From contig NC_060892.1 of NCBI RefSeq assembly GCF_014805685.1, forward strand, positions 3,002,990-3,066,989: a DNA stretch of 64,000 bases, in the 5' to 3' direction. Under the pieces are notes generated by a model. It ran no database searches. It was not told the DNA's origin and saw only the letters and a list, made by a program, of their open reading frames with translations. Below, one piece after another: positions 44,187 through 56,574 of this stretch. Positions within the stretch are counted from its first letter, which is position 1; each line of letters starts with the position of its first letter. The position numbers were made by a program, and so were the translations under genes. This DNA is from Silurus meridionalis (lineage: Eukaryota; Chordata; Actinopteri; Siluriformes; Siluridae).

Positions 44187-45814
44187 CAGGCACAGCTTTA
44201 AAGCGACTGACCACACTGGCTGCTGACTCTGTTCTTTTTGGCTGCAGTTCCACCGAGGAGGGATCGGTGCGGTGGTCCACATTCAAAAACACTGCAACCT
44301 TACTGCAAAGATCTTATCACCTTCAACCAATGGAGAAACAGTTCCATCCTAATAGGATTGGTCTCCTCCGGGACCTTCTCCAAGACCCCCCCAACCTGCG
44401 TCCACTCACTCAAAAGTCTTATAATTATAATGGTGGTGATTATATTTTACATTTACGGCATTTGGCAGACGCCCCTATCACGAGTTATCCAGAACGCTTT
44501 CCACAGATCTTATTCATACTACTGAGCAGATGTTACATTAAGAGACTTGCTCAGGGACCCAGGGTGAGGATGGGATTTGAACTCATGACGTTCGGCTACA
44601 AAATCCAGTCCCTTAAGCCACTGGGACAGCGTGTTTGGTCAAAGAAAACGTAGAGGTTTGAAAAACACTTTACAAAGTTTGGTTTACTGCTACCATTGGC
44701 TCTTAAAAGTGCCTTTCACTATAACTATGATTCAGTACCTTCCTATATTCTTTATTAAATCATATTTTTCTTGCCCTTAATTTTGAAGTTGTGTTTAAAT
44801 GTAGTTGATTTATTACAAATGTTTTGGAAACGTCAAAGTTAAGGGAACTTATATTTATTTGCTTGGCAGAAGAGAGTAGAAGTGTATTGTATGCTGGTGG
44901 GTCAATACATCTTACAAAATTGTCTATTTCACTGCTAGATGTAGCAACTGTATCAGATGTGTTGAGTGATTTGTGAGACGTTAAACAGGTGTCCATGATG
45001 TCATTATCATCATATGCTTAGTGTACACCAGAAAAGGAGAAGCTGTTCCTGCAACTGAACGTCTCACACAATACAGGACAGGATGGCAGAGAAAACCCTG
45101 AAGCTCTTCGGTGTCAGCAGTGTTCTGTCTCTGGAGCGCTGTGCTCCCTGGTCTCAGCAGAGATGGAGGACACCTGCCAGGTGTGTGTGTGTTTGTGTTG
45201 ATGTGTGAGTTTGTGAGTATGTTTCTCTCGTCAGGGTTTATTAACTCTCCCTATGGCTTTGGCTCTAAACCCTCCACTAGGGCAGTACGGGCAGCACCTG
45301 TGGCTAAGCTGCATGGCCTGTATCGCAGGGACCAGGCGTTTTAATTTCCTGATGCTCTACAGATCGTCTGAGGACCAACTTTAGTTCTGATTCTTAGCGT
45401 AGTTGGGTTGCTCTGTTTTTGACCTCTGGAGAGGTCACGCATGCGCCTTCGTTTAAAACCTACAGGTTTACAGGTATGTGCAGACATTTATTTCATGGAA
45501 AAAGGGCCGACGGTGTACGTGTCTTTATTCCACCTTTTTATTCCCTCTCCGGTTTTATTTTGCAATAAAGAGGATTCTCTTATTGTTCGTCCTTAATCGT
45601 TAGGGTGTAGGGTGTTGTTATACGAGGTGTGCCATATTATTTAACTTGTCCTCCTCCTGCGTAGCGCTCTATAAATCTTTCCTCTGAGACATGTGGTGAG
45701 GTGGCTGGAACAAAGCGGGAGAGAGGCCAAGAGTCTGCTTGTAGACTACAGAAACACCACCCCCTATAGGTGGAATGAGAGAACCTTCTCAATGAGAAAT
45801 GGGACACTAGTGAA
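43755..45814. other. Intergenic DNA with SINEs and CA/TG tracts
   Basis: It contains a + SINE (43840-43978, GATTGGAAGGTTGTGGGTTC), a (CA)27 run (44000-44054) and a (TG)17 run (44151-44185). An inverted SINE (44448-44640) contains TTACATTTACGGCATTTGGC and GATTTGAACTCATGACGTTC. No gene could be recognised. A small frame near 45084 (MAEKTLKLFG...) has no supporting splice or family evidence. Confidence 0.6.
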
Positions 45815-46263
45815 CAATGGACATTGTCCCAAAGCAGCTTTACAGAGATGAAGCGATTGTAAAGTTTTAAAAGAATGTACAGTAATACCTCAGGCTGTGG
45901 AACTCATCAAATTCGTCACGTTACGACAGCTGAAAAATGTTTCGGCAGTCGTCGCATATTCGGAACTTGACACCAACTCTTGCGATGTAACTCGTAAGTG
46001 CTTCAGTCTCGCGGTAAAACAGATGCATGAAGAGTGTTAGCTCGTGGGCAGTGCCATAGCGTGCCCTCGAAAGTGTCCTCTTGTGTGCTTTCTGTGCATT
46101 TTAAACCTAAATCATGGGTCCTAAAGTGTTTAAATATTTTTTTATACACTGTGTTAGAAAAAATACTTTTATGGTACTTGTCAGTTTCAGCCCTCAGCAT
46201 GAGTTCTGGAACAAATTATCGACAAGTACCAAGGTATCACTAAAACCTAATTACTAATAATTG
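45815..46263 (-). repeat. Repeat with CAAAGCAGCTTT motif, left part
   Basis: AACAATGGACATTGTCCCAA and AGCAGCTTTACAGAG mark the family. GGTTATCCCTAATGAGTGAG after the next element (46975-46995) also belongs to it, so the TIR element at 46264 probably inserted within it. The sequence between 45880 and 46260 is otherwise unassigned. Confidence 0.5.
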
Positions 46264-46964
46264 CAGAGGTGGAAAGCAATGATTTACATTTACTCACGTT
46301 ACTGTAATTGAGTTGTTGTTTTTTTTGTGTACTTTTTGAAGTAGTTTTTAAAATCTGTGATTTTACTTGTACGCAAGTATGTTTAGTTTAAAATATTATC
46401 GTTAACTTATCGTTAACATTTTTAATTATATCCGTTATTTAGTAAAATAATTTAATAAATGAAAAATAAAGCAAGTAAAAAAAAAACGCGCCCCGGAAAA
46501 ACTACTGCACCAAGTAATTTATGGGTGAAGAACAAACACAATAAACTCACAAGAAAGAAAAATGGAGACGGATGTGACAGACGGCATCGAAGCAGACCAG
46601 CTAAAAGCGAAATGCCGTTAAATGGAAAGTTGTTCAGCGCGTGCGCTCGCTGACGGAATTCTGAATCTGCATTTGCGATTTTGTTTTATTGATTTGTTAT
46701 TTCACTTGAATTTATGAAGTCGTTCCTTCAATTAAAAATGACTCATTTCCGATTGATATCTCCTTGTCCTTTTTGAGCTACATTAGAAAACAACGCGGTA
46801 AAACAAAAAGTAAAAAACTTTTTTTTTTCTTCAAATTGAGCTACTTTTTACTTTTACTTAAGTAGATATTTAGACCGGTAACTTTCCTTGTACTTAAATA
46901 AAATTTCATTGAAATAACAGTAATTTTACTTGAGTAGAATATTTGATTACTCTTTCCACCTCTG
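46264..46964. mobile_element. Non-autonomous TIR element (hAT-like MITE)
   Basis: It runs from CAGAGGTGGAAAG to CTTTCCACCTCTG, a 13-bp exact terminal inverted repeat. Sub-terminal ACTTTTACTTAAGTAG motifs are like those in the 3290-3904 element. The interior frame is not a transposase. No clear 8-bp duplication was seen. Confidence 0.7.
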
Positions 46965-47379
46965 TGGAATCGTAAGGTTATCCCTAATGAGTGAGTTTGC
47001 TCGGTTGTATGAAAAAGAAAACCTGGATAATTGCGTCTTCCAAATGCCTTAAATGTAAATGTTGCTGTTCAGTGAAAATAGTGGCATCAACTAATTGTGT
47101 TAAGTGAGTGTCAGCCATAAGCTTGCAAACTAGTTGGAACCTTCGAAACCAGTCACATCTGTGTGAGGGACAAGAGTGTGACATCCTGTATAGAGGTGTG
47201 TGTGTCTTCCAGGTGAACGCCCACCTCCTTGTAGATACATCCTTCGAGGGTCACGTCGGAGTTTCCACTTTGACAACCCTTCAGGAATAAAATCCATCTG
47301 GTCTTCTTCTTGACGTCCTCAGCGTTACACTGGCCAGGGGTGTTGATCATAGTGTGTTAGCCAGCCCATCTCGGGCGGC
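46965..47379. other. Intergenic DNA, nothing recognised
   Basis: The start of this stretch belongs to the repeat described at 45815. The remainder is unique. Confidence 0.5.
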
Positions 47380-49445
47380 TAATTTGATTGTCAAATGTGA
47401 TACTACCATAAACTTTGTTCTACTAACTACCCACTCTCTTACGAGCATCTTATCCAAGATCTCCTCTTTCTCTGCTTAACAGAAACTTGGCAACAATGAC
47501 ACTTCTGCTCTCAATGAATTAACCCCCTGCTGAATTTGCTCAGCCTCGTGGCTCTGGACATGGTGGTGGCCTCGCGATTAGCTGTCATGAGAAGTGGAAA
47601 GTCTCGCTAGTGTCCGCTCCTGCCTTTGACTCTTTTAATCAACTGTGTGTAAACTCCCTGGGCCCAATCCTACCATCTTTGCAGTGGTTTATCGTCCTCC
47701 AGAACCAACCTACTCACCCTCTTGCATTAAGACTTTGTTGCCTGTCTGGAGAGTTTTGATTTTTAGCAGCGTATTGACTTTCCTACTGATTCAAAGGGAC
47801 ACATTTTGGATTTAATTCGCTGTTCTGGTGTTACTCCTTCAGTTTGTACTGTTGATGATCTTCCTTTACCTAATAACTTAATTCTTTTATTCAATGTTCA
47901 ACTCTCTCTTTCTGTAATTAAGCAAACCTCGTGTCATCTCATTCCGTGATATTAAGGATATCAATTTTGATGCTCTGTCCTGTGGTATTTACAATCTTAT
48001 AAATATTGACAATCTGTCTAACCCCAATGATCTGTTTTTTCATTATAATAATGGTCTCAATAGTATTCTTAAATCTCTTGCCCCTCCGGAAACCAGGACA
48101 GTCTCCTTTTCTGAAGCCAAAGGTCGTCAGCTTGTACGGCTTTACAGGAAATCTGGTCTTACTGTGCAAATAGACATGTACAAAAGTCAGTGTTAATACT
48201 AAACCTAGTAATTCTTCTGGTTTATCTGTAGATAGTAGAAATACTATTTTAGACCCCCATGTTCTTTACCTTCCCATCTATATTCCTCTTTCTGTTGCAA
48301 CTCTCTGATGTCCTTTTTCAATTACAAAATATAGCAAATTCACCTGCACTTAGGCCCACCTTCCTTCCTTCCTTACCACTTCTTCTGAATTTGACCCTAT
48401 TCTTTACTTATTCTCTGCTTTTCAGCTTTCCACCACTTCAGATATTTCAGACCTTATATCTACTTGCTCGCTGGATCCTCTTCCCATTGTTCTGGTAAAG
48501 GCAATCATTTGCTCCTCTCTTACCACTGGAAATGTTCCTATGGCTCTTAAAACTGCTGCTATTACTCCAATTCTGAAAAAAATCTGGAGCTTATCCTAAT
48601 TTCAATAATTTCCATCCTATCTGTAATTTACCTTTCCTTTCTAAAATCTTCGAAAAAATAGTTTCTTAGCTTCACTCTAATAACTTGTATGAACAATTCC
48701 AGTCTGGTTTTCGCCTCTTTCATAATACAGAAACTGCACTTATAAATTACTAATGACCTTCTCATGGCAGCCGATTCTAGTTTAGTTACTATTCTTAGCC
48801 TTCTTGATTTAAGCGTGGCCTTTGACACTCTCTCACATACTATCCTTCTTAATCGACTTATTTCGATTGGCATTATTCACACCTGCCTGGACTGGTTTCA
48901 ATCATATCTATCATGTTGCGCTTAGTTCATCAAATTACACTCATTTAGCCCCAAATCTTCCCCTGTTAACACTGGAGTTTCCCAGGGTTCTGTCCTGGGG
49001 CTGCTTCTTTTTATCATCTTATCATCTTATCACCATTTATCATTTTACCTTCTTGGCAATATCTTTCGTAAATATGGTTATCTCTTCTGCGTGGATGACA
49101 CCAATATCTATTATTCCAGCAAACCTAATTTCTCCCCTACCTCCTTCCTCTTTTCTTGACTGCTTTAATTTACCTTAAATCCTGTGTCTCTTCCAATTTT
49201 CTTAAATTAAATAGAGAAACACAGAATTTCTCTGAAATTGAGACTAAATACATTTTATCTAAGATTAATAGTTTTTCCCCTTCTAATCAGGTTAAGAGTT
49301 TGGGAGTCCTCCTAGATAGTACACCTACACCTACACTCCTAGACAGTACTCTTCACCTCCAGACATTAGAAACATTGACTTTCTGTCTTTTTAAATCTAG
49401 ACTTAAGTCTCACCTGTTTAAGATTGCATACTCTTCCTAAATCTT
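47380..49445 (+). mobile_element. L2-type LINE relic (endonuclease and reverse transcriptase remnants)
   Basis: In broken + frames one can read endonuclease pieces LLCLTETWL, GGGLAISCHEKWKVSLVSAP and FAVVYRPPEPTYSP-like. Then come ILDLICCSGVTPS-like sequence, and reverse transcriptase pieces NVPMALKTAAITPILKK, YEQFQSGFRLFHNTETAL, LLDLSVAFDTLSHTILLNRL, GVSQGSVLGLLLF and CVDDTNIYY (from YADDTQLY). The C-terminal KSRLKSHLFKIAYSS closes the ORF. Multiple stops and frameshifts make it dead. Order and motifs fit the L2 clade of fish LINEs. Only about 2 kb of an element normally over 3 kb is present. Confidence 0.85.
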
Positions 49446-51143
49446 AATGGGCCAGTTACACAACCACAGTCATACTCATTAATTTTTTGTATGTGTCATA
49501 AACTGTATACACTGTTTCTGTTGTTTCTTTGTTTCTTATGCTTTCTCTTGTAACTTATCATTATTATCTGTCCATTTTTGAGCGTTTTGTATTCCATTCT
49601 TCCTTTCCTTCGCCCTGGGACGTGATCTCGCTGATGGCAAGCTTCAGACCCTCAACATTAATAAAGCAGATTAGAGCCATAAAAATGTTTTCAGAGATAA
49701 TATAATGCTGTTTTGTGATTTGTTTTGCGCTGTACACTGCACGTGTGGCTGTTGTGGAGCAGGTGCTGCTCGTTTCAGGCAGCCCGCCCCGGGGTTGCGT
49801 TTTAAGTAGATCGGCAAACGTGAGAAATCGGGAAACATCGGCATAAACACACAAACGTGAAATATCGGCTCGACAGCCTTCGCGAGTACGCATAATCTGC
49901 CTGCTTGGAGGCAGAGCGTGAGCCGAACACGCCAGTGGCATCATGGCATCGTGTGAGGTGTGCGGTGCCAGCTGAGCCAGGTGCATCAGAGCCCATGGGT
50001 GAAAACTGGCCCGGGTTTATCGGGTACAACGCCAACATCCAGAGTGAAACGGAAGAAATGTAAGCGAAGGATTGGAAAGGGATATCTGGCTATGTGGCAA
50101 CTCTGTGGATTTACTTGTCAAGGACCATTTTGTGGAATTTCTCACTTTGTTCCACTTGAACAAAGTGTTCCTTTAGTTCTGAATGATAGAACAGCAATTA
50201 TATGGGCTTCTGTAACTCACACAACTGAGCAGAAAAAAAACAGGTGTGTGTGTGGGTTTTTTTTTGTCTACCAAAAACAGGTTTTGGAGTGTCTCTCCTG
50301 TGAGTAAAAATCTACAGCTTTAATCATTTAAGGTTTTAGGGTTGACCAGAGAGGAGTCTCCAGATGCCTCTGGATCCTCGGGGGGTCGGCATCTTCTCTT
50401 TTGAAGGTCCGAAATTTACATGAGGTGGGACAAAGCTAAAGCTGGTCATCTCTTGAACCTCAGGATGGGTAGAGAAAGAGATGCATTGATGTGATGAGGA
50501 GGGCCGGGTTTGGATTTTGATCTTCGAAACCAGCTCTCACACACCACAGGACTAAACTTGCGTCCCGCTGGAGTGGCCACTGTGACTAGACAAAGGAAAG
50601 AGTGCATAAAAGGGACAGCACACACATACTTCCAGTGCAGGAAGTGATTTATCATAACATGGTGGGGAGATATTGGCTCCATACTGAACCAATTAAGAAC
50701 CTGGGCTCGTTTCATCATACTTCATAACCTGGGCCGAGGGGCTTCGGAGCGTGCTACAGTGCCGTAATTGAATTTTGATTAAACACACATGGTGTGTGAC
50801 CCAGTGTGGCTACAGTACAAGCTTGGCCTCATATCGGACCAGTTTTCTCTTCGCCAAAAAAAGAAAAACAACAGGATGTCTTTAAGATGTAGGGAGAGGG
50901 GGAAAAAGTGGAGGGAAAAGGATGAAGAGAAAGAAAAAATGGATTTCAAATGAAAGACAGCTGGAGAATCAAGATTTTTTTCCCTGTGCTCCACTTCGCC
51001 CTCGTGGGTGTGTCCCTCATGGGTGTGTCCCTCGCAGCCCCTTTGCTTTGCTTCTGCAGCGTCTGGAAGATCTGTAGGTGACGACGGACTCTATTTCTGC
51101 TGAGTCATAGGTTGCACTGAGAGAAGCGCAGCATGTGTGGGAC

Positions 51144-51145
<2 letters not shown>
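49446..51145. other. Intergenic DNA, possibly regulatory at 50330-50760
   Basis: No gene was recognised. 50330-50760 is repeat-free (CCACTGTGACTAGACAAAGG, GAACCAATTAAGAACCTGGG) and could be conserved regulatory DNA. A purine-rich patch lies at 50880-50945. Confidence 0.4.

Positions 51146-51192
<47 letters not shown>
51146..51192. repeat. (CA)n microsatellite
   Basis: This is a perfect CA run of about 23 units. Confidence 0.97.
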
Positions 51193-51193
<1 letters not shown>

Positions 51194-52429
51194 ATGCGCG
51201 TAAACCACAGCCGGGCCGATAAGCTTACACAGCCATCTCTCAGACTGAAGGTCACACACACACTCAGTAAACACGGAGATTGATAGCCTGTTCGGTGAAG
51301 GAGTGTGACCTGGGTTTCAGTCCCCACTACAGACCTCTCAATGTGCATCGCCACTCGGATGGCTCTCACATGACCTCTACTGACGTCTCTATTATAACAT
51401 GAATCGCTAAGATCTATAAGAGAAATGTTTTTAAATCGGAAAAAAGCTGTTCAAATCCCAATCTCTGTCCATTTGAGCTCATAGCTATGAGTTTAAGTTA
51501 TTTGACTCTGGTAGGAATGGTATGACTCACCAATTTACATCGGTTGAAAAGTTAATGTAATGCATCGATTTAAACTTTCCATTTGAATCCCGATTCATCA
51601 TTTTAAACACATTTGCATCTGTAAAAAACCGATTTATTCATTATATAATTATCAGTAGATGCGCTATACTTTTATTATTTACAAAGTGACCAATAATTTG
51701 ATATGTAGAAGCAGCGTTCTCTCTCAGTTGCTGCTGCTACGTCAATATGACATTTCACAACACTACGGAGACCGAGACGTGTTCTGAGAGTCACGTAGAA
51801 TACAGATTAACATGGCAGAGGTAGAGCTGTAACTTCCTGCAGACACAACAGGAAAAGAACCTCTGGTTTCTATGAGGGCGTGTTTGTGAAAGGGTCATGC
51901 GTTTGAATTCAGAAGGCTAAGAAATAAAAGCGAACTATCAGTACTATATTTTGATTTAAATAAGATATGATCTGCATCGTATTGCATTGAATCGCATTGT
52001 GTTGAAATTAATCTTATTGCATCAGTAGCTGCTTCACATGTATCTAATATTTCGTTTCGTTGGCTATGAATCGAAATGCGAATCGTATCTGCCCCAGTTA
52101 TGAAGATTAACATCCCTAGACTCTGGATCGGAAGGTCACAAGTTAAAATCCCTTGATCAAGGCCCTTACCAGAGCCTTGGCTACTGAGGTACCAATTATT
52201 TAAGAATAATGTCATGGAAACAATGCACCACTTTGGAAATTATTTTTTTTATAAAAAATTGCTTCCTTATCCAGTAATACTGAATGTAAGTACATACCTG
52301 TGATGTATCCAAATCAAACTCGCTACAAAAGATGAGCGGCAACATGGCGTGAATATTAGCAGCCTCGTATCGAGGTTGATCTTTGACAGCTTGGTTCATC
52401 ATGGCCTTCATTTCATTTTATTCATAAAC
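51193..52429. other. Intergenic DNA with a SINE fragment
   Basis: A SINE fragment (GACTCTGGATCGGAAGGTCA) lies at 52115-52195. The segment 51680-52100 (GAATCGCATTG, CATGTATCTAATATTTCG, GTTGGCTATGAATCG) recurs in similar form at 59490-59930, so it is an uncharacterised dispersed repeat. Confidence 0.55.
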
Positions 52430-52615
52430 AATGTACATTTACAGCATTTGGCAGATGTGCTTATCAAGAGCGACTTACAACTAAAAGTTAAGGGCCTTGG
52501 TTAAGGGCCTTGCTCAAGGGCCCAGCAGTGGGCGCTTGCAGGGATTTAACTTTGTGACCTTCTGATCCAGATGTCTCCTAATGCCTTAAACCACTGAGCT
52601 ACCAACTCCAAAGCC
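52430..52615 (-). mobile_element. tRNA-derived SINE, inverted
   Basis: ACATTTACAGCATTTGGCAG, GCTCAAGGGCCCAGCAGTGG, GTGACCTTCTGATCCAG and CCACTGAGCTACCAACTCC are the reverse complement of tail, body, B-box region and head. Confidence 0.75.
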
Positions 52616-52742
52616 GTGCAGTAGTGCACAATACAGGAACCAATGAAGGTGGTCAAACCCTATATAGGTGGAACATTGTTGGATAGTTGGTCCAGCCTTG
52701 GTCTCCTTATATAACATGCTGGTTCAAAAGAGTAAAAGGATA

Positions 52743-52783
<41 letters not shown>

Positions 52784-53312
52784 GAGAGACAGAGAGTGAA
52801 TGAGTGCCCCATAAAGCACAGCTGGATGAGGAATGGGCTTCTCATATGGAGGGAGGGAGCTCGGCACTGCGTCTTTCTCCCTCATGGGGAAGAGCTCTAT
52901 AAATCTCCTGCCTCTTATCCCGTTGCTGTATTGATAAGCTTTCCTCCAGTGTAGAAAGTGCTAAGAAGAAGGGGAATGAGAACAGAGGCTGAAAATAATC
53001 TCATATACAATCACAGACATAAAGAGGACCATCGGGGTCAAGGTGTACCCCGGACTGACACCTCCAGGATGTTTTAGAGAGCGAAGATTTAGCGATAAAA
53101 CAAAGAGATTCCAAAAAAAAAAAAAAACCCATGCGGGAGGAGCGGATGGATCGAGATGGAGAGATCACCTCATGGGATATTGTGCAGCACGAGTGTCCCA
53201 TGCCAGCTTTGGCAACTTATCATCGACACTAGGGACTGTATCTAAATCTATTTCCACATCCCTGAGCTGAGCTGTGCATGCTGTGGCAAGGACACTGCAG
53301 TTTGTTAAAGAT

Positions 53313-53369
<57 letters not shown>

Positions 53370-53704
53370 GGGCGCAGTCTGACAGGCCAATGCAGCAATC
53401 ACTTGAGTGTGATGAAGTGGCCGACTCTATTGGAGGTTGTATTAATGACAGGGAGAGTGAGCCGGTGGACGCAGACCAGCAGACGCACTCTAGTGAAATT
53501 GAAGGAGCGCTTGACATTGCACCGATACAGATTTGTCTGAAGATCAAAGGGGAGGTGTTGACGCTTTCTTTAGACAGGAAACCTCGGCACGTTATTACGT
53601 CTCGTCAAGCTGTGATTGTACTATTTTAAAATAAGTCACTAATTAAAGCACAGTGAAATCCATTCTTCAAATATCCCAGTTCAATGGCTTTTTGGGCCCC
53701 TGGG
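52616..53704. other. Intergenic DNA with GA and CA tracts and one unexplained frame
   Basis: (GA)17 lies at 52747-52779 and (CA)24 at 53315-53363. The frame 53390-53629 (+) reads MQQSLECDEVADSIGG...KIKGEVLTLSLDRKPRHV. It is acidic then basic and matches no family I know. No splice sites or start context support it, so I leave it uncalled. Confidence 0.45.
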
Positions 53705-53910
53705 GGGTGTAAGCAGGGCCTTGCTCAAGCACCCCTGTTTAAGCAAGGGGGGAAGGGGCTTAAGCATGGTTTTGCTCATGCACTCCTGCTCAAGCAATGT
53801 GGAGTTTAAGCAGGGCCTTGGTCAAGCGCCCATTGATAAAGCAAGGCAGCCTTAAGCAGGGGCTAGCTCAAGCACCCCTACTCAAGCAAGAGGGCCTTAA
53901 GCAGGGCAGT
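53705..53910. repeat. 48-bp tandem repeat derived from a SINE segment
   Basis: About four successive units of TTAAGCAGGGCCTTGCTCAA followed by GCACCCCTGCTCAAGCAAGG recur at a spacing of about 45-49 bases. The GCCTTGCTCAAG core is the same as in the SINE bodies. Related CTCAAG/CTTGAG motifs continue to about 54050. Confidence 0.8.
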
Positions 53911-54059
53911 GCCCCTGCCCCTTTGCTTAAACCACCTTAAACCCCCCTTGCTCAAGGAACATACCTGCTCAAGTAAAGAACACTTGAGCACACGCTGCTT
54001 GAGGCCCCCTATTGGGCCTTACTCAAGGCCCCAACATTGGCAGCTTGGAGTTTTGGTGC

Positions 54060-54220
54060 TTGAACCATTTACATTCACGGCATTTGGTAGACATCTTTAG
54101 AGCCACTTCCAATTTTCTCATTCAAACAACTAAGCAGGGCCTTGCACAAGGACCCTGAAGTGGGGAAGCCTGGTGTTTCTGTGATTTCAACCTTCTGATC
54201 CAACGTTGATATACCAAGGG
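54060..54220 (-). repeat. SINE remnant, inverted
   Basis: TTTACATTCACGGCATTTGG and AGGGCCTTGCACAAGGACCC are from the reverse complement of the SINE. It sits immediately after the 48-bp array and supports that array's origin. Confidence 0.65.
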
Positions 54221-54244
54221 TAAAAAAAAAAAAAAAAACCACAA

Positions 54245-56279
54245 CCAGGACAGATAAATAAAACTTTATTTACATAATTTAAATAATGTCAATACAGAAC
54301 AACATTTCAGGGGAAAAAAGGTTTTCCTTTTACCATATAACACAAGTAACCAAAAATCTCAGAGACATTGTCCGTAAATAGTGCATGCACTTTTCAGTGT
54401 GACTGAATCATGAATCATATCATGAGCTTGTGCGATATCTGTGGATATTTAACGTGGATGAATAATTTACATTGCACATCTATAAAGGACTTTCAGTTCA
54501 GTGGATGGATTGTGAGGACCAGACGAGAAGCAGGAATGCGGGTGGGCTGATCCACTTCGTAGAACCCAAGCCAGACTCTGTCTCTAGGTCTCTATTTGCA
54601 CTCCTCAGCAGTCCAAACTCCTCTTCTATTTCTCTCTTATACACACAGAGGTGTCTGGCATGTACGTAAAAAAGATGAAAGGCTGAGATTGATACGACAC
54701 AATCCTGGAAGTCAGGGTTTTTGTCCTGTCATCTGCGTCCACCTACAGGGGGAAAAACTTGGTTATGTTTGGAAGCGGGTCCGGGGTAATGCGCATCGGG
54801 AAGATAAATGTGGGTTTTTTTTTTTTCTGGAGACACACATGGCTAGGGATGACTCCCAAGTTAAAAATGTATTTTCTTTTTTCTTACATTTTGTGTGGAG
54901 GGGGAAAAAAAAAAGATCTTCCCATGGAGCGTTTGACTCACTTTCATCCTCTGGGTAAAGGCTGAAAAACTAGCTCTGACAGGCTGGAATTAAAATTGAA
55001 ACCTGAATCTATTGTACGTTTGAGGGGTCTGTAGGATCTCTGTGTCCTCATTAATTCAGCTGCTGGTTTTAGACACTGGTTTGCTGCTGAACATTTGCTG
55101 CTCTACGGAAATGAAAAATTGCCATTGTGGCGCCGTACTACGTGTTTAAGGGTGCGGACGAGAGAGAGAGAGAAAAGCTACTGGGAATTGTATACAGTAA
55201 AGACAAAGATTTAGAGAGAATGAGATAAATAGACGTCCAGAGTAAGAGGAGGAGCTGCTGAGTCCAGCTACAGATCACCTAATGGCCACCAGATGTGACA
55301 TTTCACGTGTCCTGCCATTAGTAATGACACGGCAAACACCACCACGAACCACAATAATGACATTGTTTGAGGAAGATTGTTTTGGATCTGATTGGATTGA
55401 AGGTGGTGATGAATATTCTAGAACAGCGGCTCTGACGGTACGGCTGGCTGGCGTTCAAACCACAGGTTTGTATCAATACACTCGATCTAATGGACCGGCT
55501 TATCCATAGGAACATAGCTTGCGCAGGGACTTGTAGAGTGGACATGACAGCCTGCAGTTGTTGACTGTTGATGTGATGAAGTTTTGGTGACATTCTGGAA
55601 GTACGTTACGATTTCAGCACTTTGTAACAGTTAACTGTTTTGTTTTTTTTGCTAGCACTTCCAGCTTGTTTGGTTTGTCAGTAACGTTTCTTTCTTTAGA
55701 CAAGGACTAAAGGGACTGTGAGGGAGAGGCTAATGTATATAATGCATACCGCTGGTGAACTGCAGTGGTGCAACAGGAAGAAAACCCACCATAATAGAAA
55801 AGTGAATCAATTAAATTGCCGTAGAATTATTCATCAGGGCACATCACATTACCATTCATTATTTCTTCTAAAATACAGCACCGGTGAATAGTTGCACATG
55901 CATGGAGATTTTTCTTTTGACCAATCAAAATCAATAAACATCCAGATGTTCCACTTTATGTACAGTGAAAAATCCTCCCTCAGCATGAACAACAGCTTTC
56001 CACGCTCTTTCAACCTTCCCTTCTCCAAAACACACAGGTAAATGTGTCCTTGCTCTGGCAGTTTGCGTTTCCGAGCCTAGCAGATCATTTCTCTACACAG
56101 ACCTTCGCTAAATTTCCCTCTATGCGGCCTCTCTACTAAAGACCCTTCCTTAACCCCCCCCACCCAAACCTACCAAGCCCTCCAAAATAAATCCATTGTT
56201 TCATGTAATGGATTTTATCAGTTAAGCCCTGGACAAATAGAGAACAAATGTTTCTTGGCTTTAGGGCCTCCTCACCTCC
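54245..56279 (-). other. tm2d1: tm2d1 3' untranslated region (end inferred)
   Basis: Between the tm2d1 stop codon and a - strand AATAAA at 54265-54270 lies 2 kb of mostly unique sequence with A/T runs and no repeats of the main families. It reads as a plausible 3' UTR. A frame at 55318-55593 has no family signature. Confidence 0.5.
54265..54270 (-). promoter_or_regulatory. tm2d1: Candidate poly(A) signal of tm2d1
   Basis: On the - strand ATGTAAATAAAGTT is followed about 20-30 bases later by CTGTCCTGGTTGTGG and a T run. This is the expected GU-rich downstream element. Signal and element together make this a good 3' end. Confidence 0.6.
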
Positions 56280-56390
56280 TCAGAGAGAAATCTGTGTCCG
56301 CCTGAATGTCTCATTTGTTATGGAGAGCCGAACGAGCCTCGCGCCGTAGTAATCCACGATGTAATCCGAACCGTCTGATGGACCTACGAT
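56280..56390 (-). CDS. tm2d1: tm2d1 last coding exon (C-terminal tail)
   Basis: After a CTCCCCCAG acceptor the - strand encodes IVGPSDGSDYIVDYYGARLV, then RLSITNETFRRTQISL and TGA at 56280-56282. The human TM2D1 tail has the same IVGPSDGSSYIIDYYG and RLSITNETF blocks. Its usual terminus QLYP is replaced here by QISL. The exon is phase 0 on entry and 36 codons long. The tail follows the second transmembrane helix. It contains an N-linked sequon (NET) conserved in the family. Confidence 0.96.
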   Translation of the reverse strand: MVGPSDGSDYIVDYYGARLVRLSITNETFRRTQISL

Positions 56391-56574
56391 CTGGGGGAGA
56401 AAGAAAAAAAATATGCAAATTTGCAGTTAAAGAAAAGCAAATGTACAGAAAGAGTTTGCCAACTGACTTGAACGCCATATGCTTAACCGTTTCTCTATTT
56501 TTATAGCGCATAAGAAGTCATCAAACTATTAAATTAACTAATTGAATAACTGGATGAAGAAAGCTACATACCTG

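Noticed and set aside
53705..54050. CRISPR-like array of short repeats
   Set aside because: The units are contiguous and derived from a SINE core. There are no unique spacers, and the genome is vertebrate.
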